From the NCBI RefSeq assembly GCF_002903145.1, contig NZ_PPDJ01000009.1:1-64000 (forward strand): DNA of 64,000 nucleotides. The letters run 5' to 3'. Within the stretch, counting starts at the first letter, position 1; every line of letters starts with the position of its first letter. A program made the translations under genes and the position numbers. This document shows, in pieces, positions 18,125 to 26,864 of the stretch. A model generated the notes under the pieces. The model did no database searches. It saw only the letters and a list, made by a program, of their open reading frames with translations, and was not told the DNA's origin. This DNA comes from Halobacteriovorax sp. DA5 (GTDB lineage Bacteria; Bdellovibrionota; Bacteriovoracia; Bacteriovoracales; Bacteriovoracaceae).

Positions 18125-19684
18125 ATGAGTATGGATTTAATCTTAGCTTCACTTCTTTTCCTTGTCGTTGGACTAGCAGTTGGTTTTGTTATCCGTAATC
18201 TTCAAGCTAAAAAAGAAGTGCTTGAAAGAGAAGCGAAGGGTGACGAAATAATTGAAAAGGCCAAGGCACAGGCAAAAGACATTAGCTATAAAGCAAGAAA
18301 AGAGGCAAAAGAGGCAGCTCAAGAAGAAAAGAAGGAAGCTGACAAGTATGCCGAGCGTGTGAAGCGCGAACTTAACGATCAGGAAAAAGATCTAAATAAG
18401 AGACAAGCAAAGCTTGAATCGAAAATGGATGAACTTGATGAGAAGACTAAGAAAGTCGAGAAGCGTGAAGAAGACGTAAAAGAAAAAGAACTTGATGCTC
18501 TTAAAGAAAAAGAAAAATTTGTTGTTCGCCAAGAAGAGTATGCAACTAAATTATCTGAAGTTGCTGCTATGACAAAAGAGCAAGCAAAAGATGAACTACT
18601 TGATACGATGAAAGAAGAAGCTCAAGTAGATTTTTCTAAAATGATCACTCGTATGGAAGAAGAAGCTAAAGAAGAAGCTGAGACTCGTGCGAAGAGAATT
18701 GTTGGAATTGCAATTCAAAGATACGCAGGTGAGCACGTTGGTGAAAAGACGATCTCAACTGTAGACCTACCATCTGATGATGTTAAAGGTCGACTAATTG
18801 GTCGTGAAGGTCGTAACATCCGTGCATTTGAGCAAATCTGTGGTGTTGACTTAATTATCGATGATACTCCTGAAATTGTTGTTATCTCTTCATTCAACGT
18901 TGTTAGACGTGAGATTGCTAAAGATACAATTGAGAAGCTAATTGCTGACGGTCGTATTCACCCTGCAAAGATTGAAGAATTCCACGATAAATCAAAAGCT
19001 GAATTTGAGAAGAAGCTTCTTTCTCTAGGTGAAAAAGCACAAATGGAGATTGGTGTTCATGGTATCCACCCTGAAATCCTTAAGCTTGTTGGTGCTCTAA
19101 ACTTTAGAACTTCATATACTCAAAACCAATACCAGCATGCAATTGAAGCAGCGTTTATCTGTGGTTCAATGGCAGCTGAGATGGGGCTGAATATTAAACA
19201 AGCTCGCCGTGCAGGTCTACTACACGATATCGGTAAAGTACTTGATGCATCTGCTGAAGGTTCACACGCTGTTATCGGTGCTGACTTCGCTAGAAAGTAT
19301 GGAGAGTCTGCGGATGTTGTTCACGCAATCCGTGCTCACCACGATGACGAAAAACCAGAATCAATCCTTGCTCACATTGTTGCAGCAGCAGATGCGATTT
19401 CTGGAGCAAGACCAGGTGCTCGTAAAGCACTTACTGAGTCTTATGTATCTCGTCTTACTGATATTGAAGAAATTGTTAATTCTTTTGAAGGTGTTAGCAA
19501 GTCTTACGCAATCTCAGGTGGACGTGAAGTTCGTGTCTTTGTTGAAAATGACAAGGTTACGGATGAGGAAACTGTTATGCTATCTCGTAATATTGCTAAG
19601 CAAATCGAGGAGCAAATGTCTTACCCTGGAACAATTAAAATTACAGTTGTTCGTGAGACAAAAGCAGTTGGAGTTGCTAAGTAA
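18125..19684 (+). CDS. rny: Ribonuclease Y
   Basis: The 519-aa membrane-anchored endoribonuclease starts mRNA decay. The N-terminal membrane helix is at about 4-25 and a long Lys/Glu coiled coil at about 30-200. The KH domain includes GRLIGREGRNIRAFE (about 220-235), and the HD domain includes LLHDIGKVLD (about 364) and AHHDDEKPES. Length and domain order match the family. The ribosome site GGAGAG precedes the ATG, and the gene closes the ftsY-zapA-ygfA-rny run before a terminator. RNase Y occurs in Firmicutes, several Gram-negative phyla and Bdellovibrionota, and is absent from enterobacteria. Confidence 0.96.
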   Translation: MSMDLILASLLFLVVGLAVGFVIRNLQAKKEVLEREAKGDEIIEKAKAQAKDISYKARKEAKEAAQEEKKEADKYAERVKRELNDQEKDLNKRQAKLESKMDELDEKTKKVEKREEDVKEKELDALKEKEKFVVRQEEYATKLSEVAAMTKEQAKDELLDTMKEEAQVDFSKMITRMEEEAKEEAETRAKRIVGIAIQRYAGEHVGEKTISTVDLPSDDVKGRLIGREGRNIRAFEQICGVDLIIDDTPEIVVISSFNVVRREIAKDTIEKLIADGRIHPAKIEEFHDKSKAEFEKKLLSLGEKAQMEIGVHGIHPEILKLVGALNFRTSYTQNQYQHAIEAAFICGSMAAEMGLNIKQARRAGLLHDIGKVLDASAEGSHAVIGADFARKYGESADVVHAIRAHHDDEKPESILAHIVAAADAISGARPGARKALTESYVSRLTDIEEIVNSFEGVSKSYAISGGREVRVFVENDKVTDEETVMLSRNIAKQIEEQMSYPGTIKITVVRETKAVGVAK

Positions 19685-19709
19685 AATAACTTCCATTTAT
19701 AATATAAGT

Positions 19710-19738
19710 AAGGCACCGATATGGTGCCTTTCTTTTTT
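19710..19738 (+). terminator. Rho-independent terminator after rny
   Basis: An 8-bp GC-containing stem (19710-19717 with 19723-19730), a 5-base loop and a T-rich tail form a terminator between rny and the next gene. Confidence 0.85.
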
Positions 19739-19756
19739 GGAACTTCTGGAGATGAG

Positions 19757-20221
19757 ATGAAAATTGGAATTCGTTATTATTTATATTTTCTTCCGGCATT
19801 GATAATTTTCTTTATTGCATCCGCTATTTTTAGTTTTTCAACTGAAGAATATATATGTTTCTTTACGGCCATTTCATTTGCAGGTCTTTACTGCCATCCA
19901 AACCGTGACGAATACTTTGAAGGACGTACAAGTCGCTTCAACTTTGCCAATGCGGTTATGAACTTTTATACGATCTTAGAAGACCGTATTCCTGATAACA
20001 CTTGGGGGAATGTCGTCCTTAGACATCTACCAGGTTTCTTATTTTTCTTGCTAGTTGGTCTTGTTGGGATTTCAACTCAGGCGCGAATTGTTTACGTCGT
20101 TGGTGTGCTTCTTTTTGAAATAACATTTTATTTCTTTATTAAGAATAACTCGCCACAAATTGATCTAGATGAGCACGAAACTCATGAATGTTCTGAGCAC
20201 GAAGAAAACGGCCACGAATAG
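19757..20221 (+). CDS. Small membrane protein with His-rich tail, function unknown
   Basis: The 154-aa protein has about four hydrophobic segments and an acidic, His-rich C-terminal tail (HETHECSEHEENGHE) that could bind metal. I place the start at the ATG at 19757, with GGAG at 19748-19751; the in-frame ATG at 19721 lies inside the terminator hairpin. Its 3' end overlaps the convergent dus gene by 83 bases, which is unusually long. I do not recognise a family. Confidence 0.65.
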   Translation: MKIGIRYYLYFLPALIIFFIASAIFSFSTEEYICFFTAISFAGLYCHPNRDEYFEGRTSRFNFANAVMNFYTILEDRIPDNTWGNVVLRHLPGFLFFLLVGLVGISTQARIVYVVGVLLFEITFYFFIKNNSPQIDLDEHETHECSEHEENGHE

Positions 20222-21140
20222 TTTCAAAATTTTCATAGTCATCAAATAGATAGCGGCAAAATGCCTTAAATCTTTTAAGAATAGTTGAATCGACAAAACC
20301 ATACTTTCGATATTCTTTTTCTAACTCATAAAAGTAGAGGTCTAGATTTTGAGCGCGTACCTTTAATAGAAATTCGTCACTGATGAAATCTAAATTGCCT
20401 TGATACTCTTTATAGATTGAAGCAAGCCATGGTGTCTTAAGTGCGCTTCGACCACACATGACAGCATATGGATTACATTGATCGAAGATTCGATTGATAT
20501 CTTCAATAGTCCAAATATCTCCATTGGCAATGATGGGAAGATTGGAAAATTTGACGGCCTTTTCGATATAGCTCCAGTCTGCTACGCCTTTATAAAGCTG
20601 GTCCCTTGTACGAGCATGAATTGTGATTCCATCAACGCCACAATCTTCAAAAAGTTTTAAGAGATCAAGATAGAGACTATCATCGCGATATCCAATTCTA
20701 ATTTTAACTGTAAAAGTATTTTTAAAACCTTCTCTAATTTGCTTAATAATTTTTTCAAGGGCCTTAAGGTCAGACAAAAGATAGGCACCACCTTTATTTG
20801 AATTCACCTTTTTTGAAGGACAGCCAAGATTCAAATCGATATGGTGATAGTTCATTTCGCTGATAAGTGAGATGGCCTGCTCAGTTTGTGCAATTTCAGA
20901 AGTGAGAAATTGGTAAGCTGTTTGATTAGTATGGGCCTTTTTTTGTAGATAAGACTCACCAAAGTGTTTGATTAATGTCTTTGCGTGCACATTACCAACA
21001 GATGGTATTCGATAAAAATCAGTATAGTAATAATCCCAGTCGCCAAATATTCTTTGAATGACCTCACGATATGGGCCATCCGTCACACCTTCCATCGGAG
21101 CGAATATGATTGAATTTTGTTTAAAGGGTAATGTACTCAC
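20139..21140 (-). CDS. dus: tRNA-dihydrouridine synthase
   Basis: The 333-aa FMN enzyme reduces specific uridines in tRNA. The N-terminal APMEGVTDGPYR, the catalytic region LNLGCPSKKVNSNKGGAYLL, VKIRIGYRDD, ITIHARTRDQLYKG and PIIANGDI form the TIM-barrel pattern of Dus enzymes, and a helical C-terminal domain follows. The barrel resembles the DusB/DusC side of the family, but I cannot fix the tRNA position it modifies. It overlaps the 19757 gene 3' end by 83 bases and is divergent from the Nudix gene. Confidence 0.9.
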   Translation of the reverse strand: MSTLPFKQNSIIFAPMEGVTDGPYREVIQRIFGDWDYYYTDFYRIPSVGNVHAKTLIKHFGESYLQKKAHTNQTAYQFLTSEIAQTEQAISLISEMNYHHIDLNLGCPSKKVNSNKGGAYLLSDLKALEKIIKQIREGFKNTFTVKIRIGYRDDSLYLDLLKLFEDCGVDGITIHARTRDQLYKGVADWSYIEKAVKFSNLPIIANGDIWTIEDINRIFDQCNPYAVMCGRSALKTPWLASIYKEYQGNLDFISDEFLLKVRAQNLDLYFYELEKEYRKYGFVDSTILKRFKAFCRYLFDDYENFETIRGRFLRAQNIHEFRAHLDQFVASYS

Positions 21141-21221
21141 CCTTGGTTTATAAACAATAAAGGCGCAAAAAGCTACGTTGCTTTTTTAACATTTCAAAAT
21201 TTTTAGGGTAAAAGTTTATTT

Positions 21222-21635
21222 ATGGAAATCGCAATTGTAATCCCATATTCACTTGAAAGTGATGGGCTTGTTCTTTGGGGACAAGTTAGAAAAGAAGATG
21301 GCCCACTCGATGGCATGATTGAATTCCCAGGGGGAAAGGTCGAGTCTAGCGAGAGTGTTGAAGAAGCCGCTCGTCGTGAGTTTATGGAAGAAGTTGGTTT
21401 TGGATTAAATAAAATTAATCTCTTCACTCAGCTCAAACATGAATATTCAGACCGAAGTGTTTTCTTATATGTCTATGTTACTGAATATACAAAAGAAATG
21501 AGTCTGATCAGTCAAAAGATACCTTTTGAAAACGCTCAAAATGTTGTAGAAAACCTTAATATTCCAGCAGCAAATAAAATCATTATCATGCGCTTAGTTG
21601 AGCATTTTATACGAGAGAGTAATTTGAATGAGTAA
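21222..21635 (+). CDS. Nudix hydrolase, MutT-like
   Basis: The 137-aa protein has a complete Nudix box, GGKVESSESVEEAARREF then MEEVGF (GX5EX7REUXEEXGU), preceded by MIEFPG as in MutT. MutT-type enzymes hydrolyse oxidised dGTP, but the substrate cannot be decided from sequence. The length is typical of single-domain Nudix proteins. Its 3' end overlaps the next gene by 8 bases, so the three genes 21222-22880 are probably co-translated. Confidence 0.85.
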   Translation: MEIAIVIPYSLESDGLVLWGQVRKEDGPLDGMIEFPGGKVESSESVEEAARREFMEEVGFGLNKINLFTQLKHEYSDRSVFLYVYVTEYTKEMSLISQKIPFENAQNVVENLNIPAANKIIIMRLVEHFIRESNLNE

Positions 21636-22404
21636 TACATTTGAAATGGCAAAGTACTTCTTCTTGGCCCTGGGCTTTGGAGTTTTTACTTTCGCACCAG
21701 TAGCAAATTCTAAAATGACAGGTGGAGGCTTTCAAAAGCTTTTATCAACGACTTGTCTTGTGAGTTTATTCTTTGCGGCCATTGCTCATATTGTAACTGG
21801 AAATAGTGCAACAGACTTAGAAGCAATCCTTCTTTATATCAGTACAATATGCATCCTTTTTCATCATCAGTTGCATAATCACTATGATGAGAAGAATACT
21901 GCTCTTTGGATTTTATATGCGATCCCAACTTTAATTGGCTTTTACGCTCTCTATCTTTTTCAAGATAAGAACTTAGTGAATTACCTATATATTGGCTCTT
22001 CTGTTTACTATCTTGGTGCTATTACTTATGCCATGATCTTAGGTCACTGGTATCTTGTTACACCAAAGCTTTCGGAAGTTCCTCTTAAAAAGGCTACCCT
22101 CGCTATGTGGGTACTACTTGCTGTTAAGCTTGTTTGGTCTGGATTTGAGCATACTAAACTTGGGCCTTACTTAGTTACTGGAACTGAACTTGGTGGCGGT
22201 TATGCTTTCAATTGGCTAATGGTTATCATGCGTGATGTTTGGGGATACTTGGTTATTTTTGGAATGAGCGTCTTTGGATGGAAGCTTGTTAGTATGCGAA
22301 GTATTCAAAGTGCGACAGGGATTTTCTATGCCATGACAATCTTTGTCTTTATTGGTGAAATGATTGCGATTTATTTATTTTATACATATGGGTTACTACT
22401 ATGA
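21628..22404 (+). CDS. Polytopic membrane protein of unknown function
   Basis: The 258-aa protein has about seven or eight hydrophobic segments. Conserved-looking His residues sit at membrane edges (FHHQLHNHYDE and LGHWYLVTPKLS), which could bind metal or haem, but this is inference. It starts inside the end of the Nudix gene and overlaps the following zinc-ribbon membrane protein by 4 bases, indicating one operon. I do not recognise a family. Confidence 0.7.
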   Translation: MSNTFEMAKYFFLALGFGVFTFAPVANSKMTGGGFQKLLSTTCLVSLFFAAIAHIVTGNSATDLEAILLYISTICILFHHQLHNHYDEKNTALWILYAIPTLIGFYALYLFQDKNLVNYLYIGSSVYYLGAITYAMILGHWYLVTPKLSEVPLKKATLAMWVLLAVKLVWSGFEHTKLGPYLVTGTELGGGYAFNWLMVIMRDVWGYLVIFGMSVFGWKLVSMRSIQSATGIFYAMTIFVFIGEMIAIYLFYTYGLLL

Positions 22405-22880
22405 TGGAAATTACTTTAACTTGTGAAGAATGTGGTTCAGCTGTTTCTTTTCACCCTAATAAAGAGGTGACAGAAGTTGAGTGTCAAATTTGTCATACCA
22501 AAGCTCCTGTGAAGATGAATGAAGAGCACGAACAGGGTATTCTTAAGGATTGCCCATGTTGCGAAAGAAAGGATTTTTACAAACAAAAAGACTTTAATCG
22601 GAAAATTGGGGTAATGCTCTTTGTAATTGCTGCCTTAGCGACTTTATATGTGGCAACAACTCAATATGCCCCATATTCTGTGGCACCTTTTATTATTTTA
22701 TATGTATTTGATTTTGCACTATTTAAGAGACTTCCTCCTGTTGTTATTTGTTATAAGTGTCATACAATCTTCAGGAAGGTCAGTAATATCAATGAGATAT
22801 ATGATTTCAACCATGAAATGAATGATCGTATTGTTTACTCGGATCATGACTTCAAGGGCGAACAACTCGATCATCACTAG
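22401..22880 (+). CDS. Zinc-ribbon membrane protein of unknown function
   Basis: The 159-aa protein has several CxxC pairs in the soluble N-terminus (CEECGS, CQICHT, CPCCER), two hydrophobic segments at about 70-115, and a further CYKCH pair after them. This looks like zinc ribbons on the cytoplasmic face of a membrane hairpin. It overlaps the previous stop codon by 4 bases; the start could be either of two adjacent ATGs. No function is assigned. Confidence 0.7.
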   Translation: MMEITLTCEECGSAVSFHPNKEVTEVECQICHTKAPVKMNEEHEQGILKDCPCCERKDFYKQKDFNRKIGVMLFVIAALATLYVATTQYAPYSVAPFIILYVFDFALFKRLPPVVICYKCHTIFRKVSNINEIYDFNHEMNDRIVYSDHDFKGEQLDHH

Positions 22881-22923
22881 GGTTTGTGGCTCAAATCCTT
22901 GAAATTTGTTGGTTTATGATGTA

Positions 22924-22952
22924 TTGAATCATATCAGAATTACTGATAAAAT
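22924..22952 (+). promoter_or_regulatory. Sigma70-type promoter for the CorC/HlyC gene
   Basis: TTGAAT (22924-22929), a 17-base spacer and TAAAAT (22947-22952) predict a start near 22959. This gives a leader of about 128 bases. Confidence 0.55.
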
Positions 22953-22959
22953 ATTTATA

Positions 22960-23087
22960 TCTAAACGAAGGGGTAGCTCAATATAGATTCCTACCCGTAA
23001 CAAGGAAACTCCTTATAGAACCTCCGCTTTATTGTTGTTACTTCTTAAAAAAAATCTCAACGAAATTTACTAAACAAGGACAAGGCA
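22960..23087 (+). promoter_or_regulatory. Structured 5' leader, riboswitch candidate
   Basis: The predicted leader contains a 6-bp hairpin (22971-22976 with 22991-22996) and a 5-bp hairpin with a 3-base loop (23002-23006 with 23010-23014). A possible closing helix pairs GGGGT near 22970 with ACCTC near 23020. It precedes a CorC/HlyC-type (CNNM) transporter gene, a family linked to Mg or other divalent metals. I cannot match it to a named riboswitch; metal sensing is speculation. Confidence 0.35.
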
Positions 23088-24434
23088 ATGACTGATGTAA
23101 GCAGCCTTGAGATTGTCCTATTAATAATCTGCTTTATTGGCTCAGGTTTCTTTTCTGGTTCAGAAGCAGTCCTACTTTCGATTCCTCACGATCGTGCTAG
23201 CCAGCTTATTCAAGAAGGTGGTGCAAAGGGAAGAGCAATTGCATTTATGATTGATCGCCCAAGTGAGATCCTGACGACAATTCTCGTTGGAAATAACGTC
23301 GTCAATATTTTTGCCTCATCATTAACGACAGTTCTTGCCACCCGTTTATTTGCGGATGATGCCATTGGTATTGCAGTCGGGGCGACAACTTTTGTCATTC
23401 TAATTTTTGGTGAAATTATTCCAAAGACATTTGCACGAACGCACGCTGAAAGCTTATCTCTTTTTGTTATCCGTGTTCTACAAATTTTTTATTATCTACT
23501 TTATCCTGTTATTAAAATTATGGTTTGGCTTATCCACACTGTTCTTGGTGAGAATGCTCAGCTAACAGGTAGAATTGTAACGAAGGATGACCTTGAGTTT
23601 ATGATTCAAAAAGCAGAGAAAGAAAATACGATTGATCATAAGCAAATTGATCTTTTTAACTCAATCCTTGAATTTCCAAAGATCAAAGTAAAAGACATTA
23701 TGATTCCTCGTAAGGAAATCAAGAGTATTCAAGTTAATAGCTCATATAAAGATGTAATTAGTGAAATTGAAGAATCAATTCACTCACGTTATCCAGTTGT
23801 TGATGGTGAGATTGATAATATAGAAGGTTTCCTTCACGTCAAAGAGCTTGCTTTTTTAAAGAGGTCTGAGCGTGACAACTTTACTCTAGTTAACCACTTA
23901 AGAGACCCATTCTTTGTTTATGAGCACATGAAAATTCAAGCAGTTTTCGACCATATGAACCGTAAGAAAGTTCACATGGCCCTGGTAAAAGATGAGAACG
24001 GTTTAATTGTTGGTATCATTACACTAGAGGATATTATCGAGGAAATTCTTGGCGAGATTCAAGATGAACACGATGATGATATTGATGAAATTACAAAGGA
24101 CTATCAAGAGAGTGATCTTATTGAAGGTGTTGATATCGATGGTGCAACCAATTTAAGAGATCTTGATCACGATTACGATATTAAGATACCACTTAATGAT
24201 AATTATTCGACTCTTGCTGGCTTTTTACTTGATATGCTTGGAAATAACTTTCCTGAAGCAGGTCAGATTATTATCTGGGAAGGCTATAGCTTTGAATTAA
24301 CTGAAGTCTTTGACTATGAAATCAAGCAAGTTAAGATTAAAGATGTTGATGGGGAGAAACACTTCTTCTCTAAGAAAGAGGCCAAAGAGGCCACTGAGAA
24401 TACTGACGATCTGTTAGAAATTCCTGTTAAATAA
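23088..24434 (+). CDS. CorC/HlyC (CNNM) family membrane protein with CBS pair
   Basis: The 448-aa protein has a DUF21/CNNM membrane domain at about 1-190 (SGFFSGSEAVLLSIP, NNVVNIFASSL, FGEIIPKTFA) and two CBS domains at about 200-335 (VKDIMIPRKEI and GLIVGIITLEDIIEEILGEI). A C-terminal CorC_HlyC domain follows (STLAGFLLDMLG to FELTEVFDY). Family members take part in Mg and Co homeostasis; older names call them haemolysins. The domain order and length are normal. A structured leader lies upstream and a strong terminator downstream, so it is monocistronic. Confidence 0.9.
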   Translation: MTDVSSLEIVLLIICFIGSGFFSGSEAVLLSIPHDRASQLIQEGGAKGRAIAFMIDRPSEILTTILVGNNVVNIFASSLTTVLATRLFADDAIGIAVGATTFVILIFGEIIPKTFARTHAESLSLFVIRVLQIFYYLLYPVIKIMVWLIHTVLGENAQLTGRIVTKDDLEFMIQKAEKENTIDHKQIDLFNSILEFPKIKVKDIMIPRKEIKSIQVNSSYKDVISEIEESIHSRYPVVDGEIDNIEGFLHVKELAFLKRSERDNFTLVNHLRDPFFVYEHMKIQAVFDHMNRKKVHMALVKDENGLIVGIITLEDIIEEILGEIQDEHDDDIDEITKDYQESDLIEGVDIDGATNLRDLDHDYDIKIPLNDNYSTLAGFLLDMLGNNFPEAGQIIIWEGYSFELTEVFDYEIKQVKIKDVDGEKHFFSKKEAKEATENTDDLLEIPVK

Positions 24435-24468
24435 TCCAAATTAACATAAATTTAGCTAAAGCTTACAT

Positions 24469-24498
24469 AGAGGGAATCTATTAGATTCCCTCTTTCTG
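24469..24498 (+). terminator. Rho-independent terminator after the CorC/HlyC gene
   Basis: An 11-bp perfect stem (24469-24479 with 24483-24493) with a 3-base loop and a short T-rich tail. Confidence 0.8.
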
Positions 24499-24536
24499 AT
24501 AGACTATACTAAATTCGAACTAGTCATGGAGTAGTT

Positions 24537-25538
24537 ATGTCTAATAAATATCAAATTGCAGTAATCGGTGGTGGCGCGGCCGGAATGATGGCCACACTAC
24601 GCGGTGTTTTAAATAATGATTCAGTTGTTCTTTTTCCTGGAACACCTAAGGATAAGAAACGTTCTCGTGAGAAATGGGTATATAAAGTTGAAAATATGCC
24701 TGGTACTCATAAATATAAAAAAGGTATTGAAGAGCCTAACAAAGAAACTCTTGAGTGGATTGAACAATCTGAATTTAAAGATAATCTGACTTTCGTTAAG
24801 GGAAAGGGTGTTACTGAAGTAACAAAGTTAAGTGACGGAAGTTTTGAGTTAATCGATAGTTCAGGTGAAAAGTATCAAGCAGAGTATGTTGTGCTTTGTA
24901 CTGGAATTATGGATGTTCAGCCTCATTTTAATGATAGCATCAAACCAATTCTACCTTTTGCAAACGCTCAAACTGTTGACTATTGCCTGCGTTGTGATGG
25001 CCACCATGTTTATGACAAGCATACTTCAATTATTGGTCACACTTCTGGTGCAGCCTGGGTTGCAGTGATGCTTAAAGAACGCTACAACACGCCTTCAATG
25101 TCGATCTTAACAAATGGTGAGACTCCACAATTTGATGAAGAGACTCAAAAATTAATCAAAGCCTATAAGATTGAAGTGTTCACTGAAGCCATTGTTGATA
25201 TTCTTGGTGATCGCAAGAGCGGAATAATCGAGGGTTATAAGTTTGCTAGCGGAAGAACGCTAGAGTCTGCCTTTTCTTTTGTTTCGCTTGGAACAATCGT
25301 TTATAATGAACTTGCCAAAGCTATTGGTGCTGAAATTGACGGTAGAGGCTATGTTCTAGCTAATGATAAAGGTGAAACAAATATTGAAAACTTTTATGTT
25401 GCAGGTGATTTAAGGGCCAACCGTAAGAAGCAAATCTACACAGCTTGGGATATGGCCGTTGACTCACTTGATGATATCAACGCCAAAATCAGAAGAAAGA
25501 AAAGGGCAGCGTTATTAACTTCACAAGGTTTAGCTTAA
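24537..25538 (+). CDS. Thioredoxin-reductase-like FAD/NAD(P) oxidoreductase
   Basis: The 333-aa flavoprotein has an N-terminal FAD-binding GGGAAGMMA motif, a redox-active CLRCDGHH motif in place of the usual CATCDG, and a C-terminal FAD loop YVAGDLRANRKKQIYTAWDMA. The layout is that of the TrxB family, which reduces a protein or small disulfide with NAD(P)H. The second nucleotide-binding GxGxxG is degenerate (IGHTSGAAWVA), so the preferred partner is uncertain. GGAG precedes the ATG. Its 3' end overlaps the proposed start of the lipase-like gene by 25 bases. Confidence 0.85.
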   Translation: MSNKYQIAVIGGGAAGMMATLRGVLNNDSVVLFPGTPKDKKRSREKWVYKVENMPGTHKYKKGIEEPNKETLEWIEQSEFKDNLTFVKGKGVTEVTKLSDGSFELIDSSGEKYQAEYVVLCTGIMDVQPHFNDSIKPILPFANAQTVDYCLRCDGHHVYDKHTSIIGHTSGAAWVAVMLKERYNTPSMSILTNGETPQFDEETQKLIKAYKIEVFTEAIVDILGDRKSGIIEGYKFASGRTLESAFSFVSLGTIVYNELAKAIGAEIDGRGYVLANDKGETNIENFYVAGDLRANRKKQIYTAWDMAVDSLDDINAKIRRKKRAALLTSQGLA

Positions 25539-26461
25539 TTATATTAATTGTCCTGACTACAGTAGTAGTCAGGGCACAAAATAAGACAACTCAATACCGA
25601 AGTCTTTATCAATCAAAACAAGGCTTAACAGAAGCCGAACTAAAGAATCTATCAAATCTAACTGTTGTTTTCCTTCCTGGAATTCTCTCGCAATCAGCAA
25701 TAGAGGGTTCTGGTCAGATCGTGAATCTTTCGTATTTCACAGGTGATTACTTTCGCGACTATATGGATCTATTAAAAGAACATAAAGTAAAATTCAAAAG
25801 AATAGTCGTTGAATCAGAAGATCCAGTTAGTAAGAATTCAAAATTTATAAAAAATGAGATTGATAAGATAAATGGCCCAATACTCGTCGTCAGTCATTCT
25901 AAAGGTGGACTCGAGTTCTTGGATGTACTTATTAATAATCCGCAGGTTTCTAAAAGAGTTATTGGTTGGGTTTCAATGCAATCGCCTTATCATGGTTCGG
26001 TCTTAGCGGATTATTTTATTCAGAGCTCGTTTAAGAAAACTGTTATGGGGTGGCTATTTGCGCTGCTTGGTGGTGATGTTAGCGGAATGGAATCAGTTGG
26101 AACAAAAATTCGTTCTGATTATATGCAGGCCAATGCTGCTAAAATTGAAGCGGCACTTGAAAATATTAACCTTCTTCAATTTATTACATTCATCAACGAG
26201 CAAGAAGGAAGAGAGACATCACTAGAGATTAGTCGTAACTTTATTTTTGAAAGAGTTGGGCGCAACGATGGAATGGTTGATTTAAGATCTTCATTACTAA
26301 AACCTTATCGCCATGTAATCATTAACGACGTGGATCACTTAACAACAGTGCTAGATCAAAAAAATATGGACTTTCTAAAAGGTGAAAATGAATCTTGGAG
26401 ATTTGATCGCAAACAACACTTTCGTGCAATTCTTCAACTTATTTTAGAATCGAAATTTTAA
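25514..26461 (+). CDS. Secreted alpha/beta hydrolase, lipase-like, with probable ATT start
   Basis: A GTG at 25721 is the first standard start, but the frame stays open upstream and encodes essential parts. These are a signal peptide from residue 1 (INFTRFSLIILIVLTTVVV-RAQ) and the first hydrolase strand LTVVFLPGIL. An ATT at 25514 sits 7 bases after AAGGG (25502-25506) and begins exactly at the signal peptide, giving 315 aa. The catalytic set is visible: the nucleophile Ser in VVSHSKGGLEF, Asp in RNDGMVDL, and His in DVDHLTT. SMQSPYHGSVLADYF matches triacylglycerol-lipase folds. It should act on lipids or esters outside the cytoplasm. It is likely co-transcribed with the oxidoreductase and overlaps the ferredoxin gene by 23 bases. 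Confidence 0.72.
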   Translation: MNFTRFSLIILIVLTTVVVRAQNKTTQYRSLYQSKQGLTEAELKNLSNLTVVFLPGILSQSAIEGSGQIVNLSYFTGDYFRDYMDLLKEHKVKFKRIVVESEDPVSKNSKFIKNEIDKINGPILVVSHSKGGLEFLDVLINNPQVSKRVIGWVSMQSPYHGSVLADYFIQSSFKKTVMGWLFALLGGDVSGMESVGTKIRSDYMQANAAKIEAALENINLLQFITFINEQEGRETSLEISRNFIFERVGRNDGMVDLRSSLLKPYRHVIINDVDHLTTVLDQKNMDFLKGENESWRFDRKQHFRAILQLILESKF

Positions 26462-26747
26462 TATCACCTGTGACTTTTGCACGACAAGCTAGACGGATAT
26501 TACCTTCTGCAACTTCAGTGTGCTCGGGAGCGATGGCCTCAATTGTATTTTCTTCGATAATTCCTGGCTTTTGTAGATTGCAACTACCTTCGATAATTTG
26601 AATACGACATGAGCCGCATGACCCACTTAGACATCCATGGGGTAGAGTGAGACCTTGATCCTGTATTGCGTCAAAAATTGTCTGACCTTCTTCGATTGTA
26701 AATTCAGTTACTTGCTCATCATTTCCAATTAGTGACACTCTGTGCAT
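26439..26747 (-). CDS. [2Fe-2S] ferredoxin
   Basis: The 102-aa plant/adrenodoxin-type ferredoxin has the four cluster ligands in GCLSGSCGSCRI and LACRA. The GQTIFDAIQDQGLTLPHGC lead-in is standard. It carries single electrons; its redox partner is not visible. It is convergent with and overlaps the lipase-like gene by 23 bases, and is divergent from leucine dehydrogenase. Confidence 0.9.
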   Translation of the reverse strand: MHRVSLIGNDEQVTEFTIEEGQTIFDAIQDQGLTLPHGCLSGSCGSCRIQIIEGSCNLQKPGIIEENTIEAIAPEHTEVAEGNIRLACRAKVTGDIKISILK

Positions 26748-26864
26748 ACAGTTTTCATCCTTGAAAGTTTATTGTTCTTTTCAGCTCTAATAGCACTATT
26801 TTAGCATCATTAATTCCTGCGTAAATTCAGGTAATTATTGCAAACTTTCTAAGGAGAAAAAACA

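Noticed and set aside
22970..23027. tRNA-like beginning (GGGGTAGCTCA)
   Set aside because: There is no T-arm consensus, no clover-leaf pairing and no CCA-compatible acceptor stem; treated as a leader RNA instead.
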